A stretch of 64,000 nucleotides of DNA. Source: SZUA-584 sp041656035 (lineage in GTDB: Bacteria > Bacillota > Clostridia > Christensenellales > SZUA-584). How positions within the stretch are numbered: the first letter of the stretch is position 1; each line of letters opens with the position of its first letter. A program made the translations under genes and the position numbers. The notes beneath the pieces are model-generated. The model saw only the letters and a list, made by a program, of their open reading frames with translations, searched no databases and was not told the DNA's origin. Location of the stretch: NCBI GenBank assembly GCA_964586785.1, contig CAZPHS010000006.1:34122-98121 (forward strand), written 5' to 3'. This document shows positions 52,397 through 60,458 of this stretch, in pieces.

Positions 52397-53653
52397 ATGA
52401 AGTTCGGTATAAATACTGTAGACGATTTTAATATAAAGGGCAAAACAGTTTTACTGCGCGTTGACATCAATCAGCCGGTTGACAAGCAAAAGAATGAGCT
52501 TAAAGACGTAACGCGCATAAAAGGATGCGTGCCGACCATTACCGAACTTGCGAAAAAAGGGGCGAAGCTTGTTATTCTTGCTCACCAGGGCAGCGATATA
52601 GAGTACGGCAACTATTATAATCTTGGGCTTCACGCCAAAGCGCTGAGCGAATTTGCGGGCATACCCGTAGAATACGTGCCCGATGTTTGCGGTCCGTACG
52701 CGCAGGAAAAGGTGCGGGCGCTGCAAGAGGGCGATATATTGCTTCTTGATAATGTCCGTTTTATGGCCGAGGAGATGACATTATTTGAGACAAAGCTTAA
52801 GTTGACCCGCCGTCAGCAGGTTAAAACTCAGGTTGTCGAAAAGCTGGCGCCGCTCGCGGATTTATTTGTTATGGACGCGTTTGCCGCGGCGCACAGGGCG
52901 CAGCCGACATTGACGGCGTTCGGTGAACTTATGCCGGCCGCGATGGGAAGGCTTTTTGAAAAAGAATACGGCGTGCTTGCGGAAATACTTCAGGCGCCGA
53001 AGAAGCCGCTTGTTTTTGTGCTGGGCGGCGCTAAAATACAGGACGCTTTTTTAATGATGGATAAAGCGCTTGCGGAAGGAACGGCCGATAAAGTGCTGGC
53101 GGGCGGGCTGGTAGGCAATGTTATGCTTGCGGCAAAAGGAATTGATATTGGCAAAGCTTCGCTGGATTTTATACTGCGGAACAATCTTGGTGAATATATT
53201 GAAAAATCAACAAGATTGCTCGAAAAATATTCCGGCAAAATTATATCGCCTTTAGATTTGGCATATGAAGACAGCGTAAGACATAACGTATCGATTGAGC
53301 AATTGCCGCTGAACGAACTGTTTACAGACATAGGCGAGCGGACGGCAAATGTATTTGCGCAGGAAATAAAAAACGCCAAGACTGTTTTTGTAAACGGTCC
53401 TATGGGAGTGTTTGAAAAACCGTTGAGCGAGTATGGCACAAGGCAAGTGTGGAAAGCGCTTGCGGAGACTAAAGCGTTTACGGTGCTGGGCGGCGGAGAC
53501 AGCGTAGCCGCGACAAATAAATATTCGCTTGCCTATAAAATGGGGTATATATGTACGGGCGGCGGCGCTATGGTAAGATTCTTATCCGGCGAAGAATTGC
53601 CCGTAATAGACGCTCTAAAACACGCCGCCGTAAAATTTGGCAACGAGAGGTAA
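52397..53653 (+). CDS. Archaeal-type phosphoglycerate kinase
   Basis: Protein of 418 residues, long like archaeal PGKs. It starts with the archaeal-like GKTVLLRVDINQPVD and continues with VILAHQGSD, LLLDNVRFMAEE, VMDAFAAAHRAQPT, VLGGAKIQD, VNGPMGVFE and VLGGGDSVAA. Catalytic glycine-rich loops are present. It would convert the acyl phosphate made by the preceding dehydrogenase to the acid and ATP. The HQGSD where archaeal enzymes have HQSRPG-like and DAFAAAHR where they have DAFGTAHR/DAFAAAHR show mild divergence. A dedicated substrate other than 1,3-bisphosphoglycerate is possible. Confidence 0.9.
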   Translation: MKFGINTVDDFNIKGKTVLLRVDINQPVDKQKNELKDVTRIKGCVPTITELAKKGAKLVILAHQGSDIEYGNYYNLGLHAKALSEFAGIPVEYVPDVCGPYAQEKVRALQEGDILLLDNVRFMAEEMTLFETKLKLTRRQQVKTQVVEKLAPLADLFVMDAFAAAHRAQPTLTAFGELMPAAMGRLFEKEYGVLAEILQAPKKPLVFVLGGAKIQDAFLMMDKALAEGTADKVLAGGLVGNVMLAAKGIDIGKASLDFILRNNLGEYIEKSTRLLEKYSGKIISPLDLAYEDSVRHNVSIEQLPLNELFTDIGERTANVFAQEIKNAKTVFVNGPMGVFEKPLSEYGTRQVWKALAETKAFTVLGGGDSVAATNKYSLAYKMGYICTGGGAMVRFLSGEELPVIDALKHAAVKFGNER

Positions 53654-53658
53654 CGGTT

Positions 53659-54831
53659 TTGGATTATAACAAAGAAAGCTTAAGGCTGCATTATGAATGG
53701 AAAGGCAAAATAGAGGTTGTCGCCGCAACGCCCGTTAGGACCAAAGAAGATTTGTCATTGGCGTATACTCCGGGTGTGGCGCAGCCGTGTCTTGAAATAC
53801 AAAAAGACATATCAAAAAGCTACGAGCTGACAAGAAGGTGGAACCTGGTGGCTGTTGTAACCGACGGAACCGCGGTTCTTGGCCTTGGCGATATTGGCCC
53901 CGAGGCGGGTATGCCCGTTATGGAAGGAAAATGCGTTTTATTTAAGGAGTTTGCCGACGTCGACGCTTTCCCCATTTGTATAAAGTCTAAAGAAGTTGAC
54001 GATATCGTTGAAACTATCTATCAGATTTCTGGCAGTTTCGGCGGAATTAACCTTGAAGATATTTCAGCCCCGCGATGTTTTGAAATTGAACGGAAGCTTA
54101 AAGAGCGTTGTGATGTACCTATATTCCATGACGATCAGCATGGGACGGCTGTTGTGACGGCCGCCGCCATTATAAACGCTATGAAGCTGACGGGCAGAAA
54201 GCTTGAAGAACAGGAAGCCGTAATATCGGGCGCGGGCGCCGCAGGAGTTGCAGTTACAAAGTTATTGATGAGCATGGGGCTTAGGAACGTGATACTTAGC
54301 GACAGCAAGGGCGCAATATATGAAGGCAGAGACGGTCTTAACCCATTTAAGCGGGAGATGGCCAAAATAAGCAACAGGGAGTTTAAGCAGGGGACGCTTG
54401 CCAGTGTTGTTAAGGGCACCGATATTTTTATAGGTGTTTCGGCTCCGGGAATAATGACAAAAGAAATGGTTAAATCCATGAATAACGAGCCGATTATATT
54501 TGCAATGTCAAACCCTGTGCCCGAGATAATGCCCGATATAGCCAAAGAGGCGGGAGCCGGCGTTGTGGGCACGGGCAGAAGTGATTTTGCGAACCAGATA
54601 AACAATGTTCTTGCGTTTCCGGGAATATTCAGGGGCGCCTTAGACGTAAGGGCGTCCGATATAAACGATAAAATGAAGATTGCCGCCGCCTACGCAATAG
54701 CTTCCCTTATAAAAGAGGAAGAGCTTTCGGCAGACTATGTGATTCCGGCGCCGTTTGACCCAAGGGTTGGCGCGGCCGTCGCGCAAGCTGTCGCAAAAGC
54801 TGCCAGGGAGAGCGGTGTTTCAAGTATATAG
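53659..54831 (+). CDS. NAD(P)-dependent malic enzyme (decarboxylating)
   Basis: Protein of 390 residues from TTG 53659 (GAGAGG at 53645-53650), short bacterial form without a phosphotransacetylase domain. Motifs are LAYTPGVAQPCLEI, TDGTAVLGLGDIGPEAGMPVMEGK (central GDIGPEAG), FHDDQHGTA with the metal-binding aspartates, and ISGAGAAGVAV for the nucleotide. It decarboxylates malate to pyruvate. It lies 5 bp after the PGK gene, clearly in the same operon. Confidence 0.92.
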   Translation: MDYNKESLRLHYEWKGKIEVVAATPVRTKEDLSLAYTPGVAQPCLEIQKDISKSYELTRRWNLVAVVTDGTAVLGLGDIGPEAGMPVMEGKCVLFKEFADVDAFPICIKSKEVDDIVETIYQISGSFGGINLEDISAPRCFEIERKLKERCDVPIFHDDQHGTAVVTAAAIINAMKLTGRKLEEQEAVISGAGAAGVAVTKLLMSMGLRNVILSDSKGAIYEGRDGLNPFKREMAKISNREFKQGTLASVVKGTDIFIGVSAPGIMTKEMVKSMNNEPIIFAMSNPVPEIMPDIAKEAGAGVVGTGRSDFANQINNVLAFPGIFRGALDVRASDINDKMKIAAAYAIASLIKEEELSADYVIPAPFDPRVGAAVAQAVAKAARESGVSSI

Positions 54832-54852
54832 GGAGATGAGTGCATCACAATA

Positions 54853-54884
54853 GGGCCGGGAGTGTTTAACGCCCGGCTCAATTG
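54853..54884 (+). terminator. Weak hairpin between malic enzyme and larA-like gene
   Basis: GGGCCGGG-type arm pairs with CCCGGCTC around a 10-nt loop, followed by AATTGTATTTT. The T-tract is poor, so it may only reduce read-through to the last gene of the operon. Confidence 0.4.
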
Positions 54885-54902
54885 TATTTTCCGGAGGATA
54901 AC

Positions 54903-56147
54903 ATGGATATAAAAATAGCGTACGGCAAACAAAATGTATCGGTTACTATACCAGAGAATAATGTTCTGGGGGTATTGGCGCCTAAAAAGGTTAAAACAAG
55001 TCTCTCGGAAAAAGAGGAAATTTTATCGTCGTTGGAAAACCCCATAGGCAGCAAAAGGCTTTGCGAGATTGTAAAACCGGAAGAGAGCGTATGCATAGTA
55101 ACAAGCGATATAACACGTCCTATGCCCTCAAGCAGGGTGCTGCCTTATGTGATTGGGGAGCTGCACCGCGCCGGTGTTAAAGACGGAGACATCACAATTG
55201 TATTTGCGCTGGGGAATCATCGGAAGCACAATGAGGCGGAGAAAAGGTATATTGTGGGCGATGATATATACGAAAAAATAAGGTGTGTGGACGCCGACCA
55301 AAAAAGGACAGTGAACCTTGGGAAAACTTCGTTTGGAACACCGGTCGATATATTTGACGCGGTAGCCTTGGCGGACAGAGTGATTTGCGTAGGCAATATA
55401 GAGTACCATTATTTTGCCGGATATTCCGGAGGCACAAAAGCCGTAATGCCGGGCGTATCAACCGCCGGCGCCATACAGGCTAATCATTCCAAGATGGTGG
55501 AGGACAGTTCCGCCGCCGGCAGTATAGATGGCAACAACGTGCGCGCCGACATTGACGAAGCCGCGAATTTTATTAAAATAGATTTTATATTAAACGTCGT
55601 GCTTGACGAAAACAAAAGGATAGTAAAATCTTTTGCGGGTCATCATATAAAGGCGCACAGGGAAGGCTGCGCGTATCTTGACACGCTTTATAAAGTAAAT
55701 ATAGCAAAAAAGGCGGATATTGTGCTTGTGTCCGCCGGTGGATATCCCAAAGATATAAATTTATATCAGGCGCAGAAAGCGCTGGATAACGCCAAATATG
55801 CCGTGCGCGACGGAGGGGTAGTAATTGTTGCCGCAGCGTGCCCCGAAGGGCTCGGCGAGAAAGTGTTCGAGCGCTGGATGACTGAAGCGAAAAGCCCCGC
55901 GGACGTGGTTGAAAGAATAAGCAGGCATTTTGAACTGGGAGGTCATAAAGCCGCGGCAATAGCCATGGTGCAGCAAAAAGCGGATGTATATCTTGTTTCC
56001 GAAATGAATGACAGCTTTGTGGAATCATTGTTCTTTAAGCCTTTTGATACGGTCCAGTCGGCGCTTGACGCGGCGTTTGCTAAAATGGGACGCGATGCCA
56101 AGGTTATAATAATGCCATACGGAGGCTCAACATTGCCCGTGTTATAA
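54903..56147 (+). CDS. LarA-family nickel-pincer racemase/epimerase
   Basis: Protein of 414 residues from ATG 54903 (CCGGAGGA upstream). LarA active-site residues are present: Asp69 and Arg72 in SDITRP, His106 in GNHRKH, His169 and Lys179 in EYHYFAGYSGGTKAVMPG (Lys binds the pincer cofactor) and His195. LarA racemises lactate, while homologues act on malate, 2-hydroxyglutarate and sugar acids. The NPN cofactor is made by LarB, LarC and LarE, which are not in this window. The malic enzyme upstream suggests a hydroxyacid such as malate (inference only). Confidence 0.87.
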   Translation: MDIKIAYGKQNVSVTIPENNVLGVLAPKKVKTSLSEKEEILSSLENPIGSKRLCEIVKPEESVCIVTSDITRPMPSSRVLPYVIGELHRAGVKDGDITIVFALGNHRKHNEAEKRYIVGDDIYEKIRCVDADQKRTVNLGKTSFGTPVDIFDAVALADRVICVGNIEYHYFAGYSGGTKAVMPGVSTAGAIQANHSKMVEDSSAAGSIDGNNVRADIDEAANFIKIDFILNVVLDENKRIVKSFAGHHIKAHREGCAYLDTLYKVNIAKKADIVLVSAGGYPKDINLYQAQKALDNAKYAVRDGGVVIVAAACPEGLGEKVFERWMTEAKSPADVVERISRHFELGGHKAAAIAMVQQKADVYLVSEMNDSFVESLFFKPFDTVQSALDAAFAKMGRDAKVIIMPYGGSTLPVL

Positions 56148-56199
56148 AAACGGCTGTCGTATAAATATTGTTTAATATTATATATATAAATAAGTTATA

Positions 56200-56229
56200 T
56201 TGCTTAATTTTAACTAAAAGGGGTATAAT
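56200..56229 (+). promoter_or_regulatory. Promoter of the NYN-domain gene
   Basis: TTGCTT (56200-56205), an 18-bp spacer and TATAAT (56224-56229), 29 bp before the ATG. Confidence 0.55.
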
Positions 56230-56257
56230 CAAGTATCAGCAATTAAAGAGGATAAAG

Positions 56258-57010
56258 ATGGAGAACGACAAGCGAATAGCGGTGCTTATTGACGCGGATA
56301 ATGTTTCCGACAAATACGTAAAGGCGGTGCTTGATGAAATTTCAAACCATGGCACGCCTACATACAAGCGAATATACGGCGACTGGACAAAGCCGCAGCT
56401 CGCTTCATGGAAGAGCGTTCTGCTGGCAAACTCTATAACGCCTATTCAGCAGTACAGCTATACCACGGGTAAAAACTCAACCGACGCGGCGCTTATTATA
56501 GACGCTATGGATATACTTTATTCGGGCAACGTGGAAGGCTTTTGCATAGTTTCAAGCGACAGCGATTTTACCCGTTTAGCCGCGCGCCTTCGTGAATCGG
56601 GTATGTATGTTATAGGCATGGGGGAGAAGAAAACGCCAACGCCGTTTATTTCGGCGTGCGAGATATTTAAATACCTTGAGGTTTTAAGCAAACCCGCCGT
56701 GTCTGAAAAAGAAGTTTTGCAGACGGACATATCGTCAAAAATAAAAAGTAAGGAAGGCATGGCAAACAGGGACGAGATAATAGAAGCGTTAAAGGTTATT
56801 ATCACAGAAAGTTCGGACGACGACGGCTGGGCATATTTAGGGCAGGTCGGCAAGCTTTTAAATAAGCGCTATCCTGACTTTGACACCCGCAACTATGGTT
56901 TTACAAAGCTTACGCCTTTTATTTCCTCATTAAAGCTGTTTGAGATACAATCCCGCAGGACGGGAAGCCCCAACAACACGCATAAATACGTTCGAATAAA
57001 AGAGAAATAA
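56258..57010 (+). CDS. NYN-domain RNase-like protein with C-terminal LOTUS/OST-HTH domain
   Basis: Protein of 250 residues from ATG 56258 (AAGAGGAT upstream). Residues 6-150 form a NYN/LabA-like PIN-fold domain with acidic residues in VLIDADNVS, KNSTDAALIIDAMD and SSDSDFTRLAARLRESG. A linker of about 20 residues leads to a winged-helix OST-HTH/LOTUS domain (about 170-248; EALKVIITESSDDDGWAYLGQVGKLL, here its GWAYLGQVGKLL part, then RNYGFTKLTPFISS). Such proteins are thought to bind or cut RNA. It is monocistronic with a strong terminator. Confidence 0.87.
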   Translation: MENDKRIAVLIDADNVSDKYVKAVLDEISNHGTPTYKRIYGDWTKPQLASWKSVLLANSITPIQQYSYTTGKNSTDAALIIDAMDILYSGNVEGFCIVSSDSDFTRLAARLRESGMYVIGMGEKKTPTPFISACEIFKYLEVLSKPAVSEKEVLQTDISSKIKSKEGMANRDEIIEALKVIITESSDDDGWAYLGQVGKLLNKRYPDFDTRNYGFTKLTPFISSLKLFEIQSRRTGSPNNTHKYVRIKEK

Positions 57011-57050
57011 AAAACGCAATAAGGGACGTAACCCCTTATTGCGTTTTTTT
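57008..57050. terminator. Strong bidirectional terminator
   Basis: AAAAACGCAATAAGGG pairs with CCCTTATTGCGTTTTTTT around a 7-nt loop; long A and T tracts on both sides allow termination in either direction. It serves the NYN gene (+) and the cysteine-rich gene (-). Confidence 0.92.
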
Positions 57051-57057
57051 AAGTTGC

Positions 57058-57462
57058 TTACCACCACTTTAACTTGCACATGCAGCCGCCGCAGCGTTTG
57101 CAGGTGCTAAAACCGCCAAGGTCGCAGCCGCAGCCCTTACATACGCCTCCCGTGTGTCCGCCGGAAGCGCTCTTTTTTCCGTCCAAGCCGCAAAAATCAA
57201 AAGGCCATTTGAATCCGTCGAAGCCGCCCAAGCCGTGCGGTTTTTTACATCCGTCAAAGCCGGGGCAGCAGCGGTTATCTTTAAACCCGAAAAAGCATAG
57301 AGGGCAGCAACGGCAGTCCGGCCGGCAGCGTCCGCATGGTCCGCACGGTCGGCAGCAATTTTTGCAGCACCATTCGTCAAAGCACCTAAACCCGTCCTGC
57401 CAGCCGCCGCATTTACAGCACATCATGGCAAGCAGCGCGAGGCAATTATCATTTCTGTACAT
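57058..57462 (-). CDS. Cysteine/glycine-rich small protein, function unknown
   Basis: Predicted protein of 134 residues with 27 cysteines (about 20 %) and many glycines, arranged as CC, CXXC and CXXCXXC clusters (CCKNCCRPCGPCGRCRPDC near residues 32-50; CKGCGC and CKRCGGCMC near the end). The middle holds GFDGFKWPFDFCGLDGKK. It has no signal peptide. The start ATG 57462 follows GGTGGTGAT at a longish distance. The pattern suggests a metal-binding or disulfide-cross-linked structural protein, for example of a spore coat, but no family is recognised. It shares a strong terminator with the convergent NYN gene, which supports real transcription. The opposite strand has a proline-rich open frame, judged a shadow. 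Confidence 0.6.
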   Translation of the reverse strand: MYRNDNCLALLAMMCCKCGGWQDGFRCFDEWCCKNCCRPCGPCGRCRPDCRCCPLCFFGFKDNRCCPGFDGCKKPHGLGGFDGFKWPFDFCGLDGKKSASGGHTGGVCKGCGCDLGGFSTCKRCGGCMCKLKWW

Positions 57463-57611
57463 GTCTTTATATCACCACCCGATTGCGTGAAGCCTAATTT
57501 ACACTATTCAAAAAAGTTTAAAAGTGTGTTTAGTAAAATGATTGGTTAAATGGTATTATGTACGTGGTATAATCAAAATAAGATTAAAAGCTATACAAGG
57601 GAAAGATAATA

Positions 57612-58466
57612 ATGAAAACTGTGGTTATTACCGGAGCGACTTCCGGCATAGGGTACGCGGCGGCCAAGGCGCTTGCGGCGGAGGGTATGCGAGTGATTGG
57701 CACGGGGCGCACGCCGCGAACATGCGCGGATGCCAAAGCCGCGCTGCTGGACGAATTGCCAAACGCGGACATCGTTTTTTTCAGCGGCGATTTGTCGTCG
57801 CAAAGCGATGTAAACGCAATCGCGGATGAAATACTAAATGTTATGGGAGATATGCCCGTAACCGCTCTTATAAACAACGCGGGAGGGGTTCGCAGCAAAT
57901 TTACACAAACGCCGGACGGCTGTGAATATCAGTTTGCCTTGAATCATCTTGCCGGTTTCCTTTTAACACACAGGCTTTGGAATTTAATTGTGAAAGGCGG
58001 CGGCCGGCTTATAATGACCGGCAGCAGATCTCATATGAACACGGCCGTGCATTGGAGCGATATAATGTATAAAAAGCGCTACAGCTGCCTTTTTGCTTAT
58101 AAACAAAGTAAGCTTTGCAATGTGCTTTTCGCGCGCGAGCTTATGCGGCGGTTTGAGCGAAGCGGTGTTAACGCTTATGTGGTTGACCCCGGGCTTGTAA
58201 AAACCGATATAGGCAACAAAAAGACGGGCGGTGTGGTAAACGCATTTTGGAGCATAAGAAAACGATATGGCGAGGCGCCCGAGACGGTCGCCGATACGTA
58301 TTTATATTTGGTTAAGCAGAATCCGGCTCCCAAAGGGCTTTATTATAAGGCCCGCCTTAACACAAAGTATAATTCGCGCGCGGATAGCATAGACGACGCA
58401 AAGCGGCTTTTCGAGCTTAGCGAGGCTCTCTGCGGCATTAAATTTGGCAATCCTTCTTATATTTGA
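57612..58466 (+). CDS. Short-chain dehydrogenase/reductase
   Basis: Protein of 284 residues. It has the cofactor motif TGATSGIGYAAAKAL (residues 6-20), NNAGG, a Ser in MTGSRSHMN and the catalytic pair Tyr-Lys in YKQSKLCNVLF. The arrangement resembles retinol-dehydrogenase-like SDRs. The substrate is unknown. An extended -10 element (TGGTATAAT, 57565-57573) lies upstream; the SD GGGAAAGAT is weak. Monocistronic. Confidence 0.9.
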   Translation: MKTVVITGATSGIGYAAAKALAAEGMRVIGTGRTPRTCADAKAALLDELPNADIVFFSGDLSSQSDVNAIADEILNVMGDMPVTALINNAGGVRSKFTQTPDGCEYQFALNHLAGFLLTHRLWNLIVKGGGRLIMTGSRSHMNTAVHWSDIMYKKRYSCLFAYKQSKLCNVLFARELMRRFERSGVNAYVVDPGLVKTDIGNKKTGGVVNAFWSIRKRYGEAPETVADTYLYLVKQNPAPKGLYYKARLNTKYNSRADSIDDAKRLFELSEALCGIKFGNPSYI

Positions 58467-58668
58467 TTATATGCGTCAAAACTGGCGCGGTATAATCTTT
58501 CTTATGCCTGCCAGCTTTTGCGCGTTGAAGGGCACCGTATATGCATATATTTTTTTGCGGAAAAACCGCGGCGCTTTTAAAAATCTTGTTTGCATGGTCA
58601 TATTTATTATCTGCGCGGATAAACATAAGTATTCAGGTAAAAAGTATTAATAATAACGAACATTACGC

Positions 58669-58696
58669 CAAAAAAAAAGAGCTTTTACAAGCTCTT
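58669..58696 (-). terminator. Terminator of the PrsA-like gene
   Basis: Perfect 8-bp stem AAGAGCTT / AAGCTCTT with a 4-nt loop; the adjoining A-run (58671-58678) reads as a T-run on the minus strand. It lies 15 bp past the stop. Confidence 0.85.
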
Positions 58697-58710
58697 AAAT
58701 AATTTTTTTA

Positions 58711-60027
58711 TCAGAAGTCGCCTTCGGTGTATTCTACAACCGCTAAGTCTTTCCATCCCTTAACTATCTCGTCCCAGCGATCTTGTTTTAGCGTTTCGGA
58801 AAGCGAGTCGTAAAGCTGCTGCCGGACGGACTCAAAATCGGCGGTTCCCGCGGCGGTATCATTAAAATATTCTATTATATGATAGCCAAAGTCGGTGCCC
58901 ACAAGAGTTATATCTCCTGCCGACTTAAGCGATATCGCGCCGAACGAGAACTCTGTAACATAACTCGGTGTGATATTGTTCTCTTCAATGTATGTATTAT
59001 ACTCGTCGACCGCTTCTTTAAAGCTTATTTCATCGGCTTCGGTTTTATTAAGCAGCTCCCGTATTTTCTCAACGGCGGCAACAGGGTATCCCTCTTCCGG
59101 CATCGCCGTGTCCTCGTTATATTCGTCAATGGCTTCTTTAAAACTCATTTCTTTAGATTTGATTTTTTGTAAAACATCTTGCGCTTTATCCGCTATGCCG
59201 GCTAGAGCGCTTTCTTTGAGCATATCAGCGGCTTTATTATATCCGTCATATTTTAACGCATCAATCGCCGATAAAATTTCGTCGTCGAACTTAATCAGTA
59301 TATGCCTCACATTGCGTATGCCTTCGGGCGCGTAATAAACGGGCAGCCCCTCCGAAAGTATATGCTCGTAGTACGAGGGATCGTTTTCTGCCGATTCCTT
59401 GGCGAGAGCCACCTCCTCGTCATATTTCGCGCGCACCTGCTGTTCGGTAGGTTCGATATCGCCCACTAAATCAGCCCTTGCGGCTTCTTCCGCAATCTCC
59501 ATTTTGTAATACTTTATAATGTCTTCTTTGGAATAGCCGTAGTCTGAAAGCGCTTTTTGTTCATACTTGGCTTTAACCGTATCATATTCATTTTGCGTAT
59601 AATCTTCTCCAAGCTCCGATTCCATGTCCGTTGAATAATAGTATTCAAGAATCATATCAATCTCGGATTGAACGTCTTCCTCAATTTGCGCAAGCTGTTG
59701 CTCGGATAAATTAAAGTATCCATTGTCCTCATACGCCTGAGACATGATTTCGGTTTCAACCAACCCGTCTAAAACCATTTGTTTAACAAAGGCGCTGTTT
59801 ATCTCGTCATCCTCCGAAATGCCGTAGTACGCGCACGCGTTGGAAAACTGCGGGTAATATTGCGAATAATATATCGGCCGGCCGTTTACCGAGGCTACCA
59901 CAAAAGTATCATCGAAGCCTTTAGGAGGCCCCGCCACCGCGTCTTCTTTTGATTCATTCGCGCAAGCCGAGAAAAGCATGACCGCCGCAAGTAAAAGGCA
60001 AACAAAAACAGCCCTCTTTTTATTCAA
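58711..60027 (-). CDS. PrsA/SurA-like peptidyl-prolyl isomerase lipoprotein
   Basis: Protein of 438 residues with a lipoprotein signal (lipobox FSAC, Cys22). Residues ~45-200 resemble the SurA N-terminal chaperone domain (VNGRPIYYSQYY). A parvulin PpiC domain starts at RNVRHILIKFDD (about 238-247) and ends with GTDFGYHIIEYF (about 383-394). Between them the segment SFKEAIDEYNED (295) is repeated as SFKEAVDEYNTY (335) with about 40 residues offset. It folds secreted proteins on the outer membrane face. Highly acidic overall. Confidence 0.88.
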   Translation of the reverse strand: MNKKRAVFVCLLLAAVMLFSACANESKEDAVAGPPKGFDDTFVVASVNGRPIYYSQYYPQFSNACAYYGISEDDEINSAFVKQMVLDGLVETEIMSQAYEDNGYFNLSEQQLAQIEEDVQSEIDMILEYYYSTDMESELGEDYTQNEYDTVKAKYEQKALSDYGYSKEDIIKYYKMEIAEEAARADLVGDIEPTEQQVRAKYDEEVALAKESAENDPSYYEHILSEGLPVYYAPEGIRNVRHILIKFDDEILSAIDALKYDGYNKAADMLKESALAGIADKAQDVLQKIKSKEMSFKEAIDEYNEDTAMPEEGYPVAAVEKIRELLNKTEADEISFKEAVDEYNTYIEENNITPSYVTEFSFGAISLKSAGDITLVGTDFGYHIIEYFNDTAAGTADFESVRQQLYDSLSETLKQDRWDEIVKGWKDLAVVEYTEGDF

Positions 60028-60180
60028 TCTTTATATCCTCCAGTCAATTAATATCAAACATTGTTTCACATTCTTGCGATAATAACAATACTGCCATATT
60101 AACAGTTTGTAAATTTTTGTTTTGTGGTATATTAAGCGGCGGTGTGTTTTTTTAAAAAGCGATTGATGCAAATTATATGA

Positions 60181-60208
60181 TTGAAAACCTAACTCAACAA
60201 GGTATAAT
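60181..60208 (+). promoter_or_regulatory. Promoter of the DUF951-lepB operon
   Basis: TTGAAA (60181-60186), a 16-bp spacer and TATAAT (60203-60208), about 59 bp before the first start codon. Confidence 0.6.
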
Positions 60209-60266
60209 GTAATAAGGCAAAAAACAAATACAGTATTTGTATTGTGTTTGCCAGATGGAGGCCGGT

Positions 60267-60458
60267 GTGCAATACGCTTTGGGAGACATTGTTCAAATGA
60301 AAAAGCCGCACCCATGCGGCGAAAACAAATGGCGTATCATACGGGTTGGCATGGACGTTAAAATAAAATGCCTCGGGTGCTCTCATATAGTGATGCTTTC
60401 GCATGAGGTGTTTATTAAAAAGTTAAAAAGGATATTTCCGGATGAAAAACGAAAATAA
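60267..60458 (+). CDS. DUF951 small protein (YyzM-like)
   Basis: Protein of 63 residues from GTG 60267 (TGGAGG upstream); ATG 60255 overlaps the SD and is less likely. It reads MQYALGDIVQMKKPHPCGENKW then VKIKCLGCSHIVML, the standard DUF951 pattern with three cysteines. Function unknown; common in Bacillota. It overlaps lepB by 17 nt. Confidence 0.88.
   Translation: MQYALGDIVQMKKPHPCGENKWRIIRVGMDVKIKCLGCSHIVMLSHEVFIKKLKRIFPDEKRK

Noticed and set aside
45159..56147. Sulfoquinovose (sulfo-transketolase) pathway
   Set aside because: The split transketolase fits, but no sulfoquinovosidase, sulfolactaldehyde reductase or sulfosugar isomerase is recognisable; GAPDH/PGK/LarA are not part of that route.
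57074..57490. Proline-rich 138-codon frame opposite the cysteine-rich gene
   Set aside because: Its Pro/Gln richness is what the complement of Gly/Cys codons produces, and the minus-strand reading has the better SD and periodic cysteine motif. Some doubt remains.
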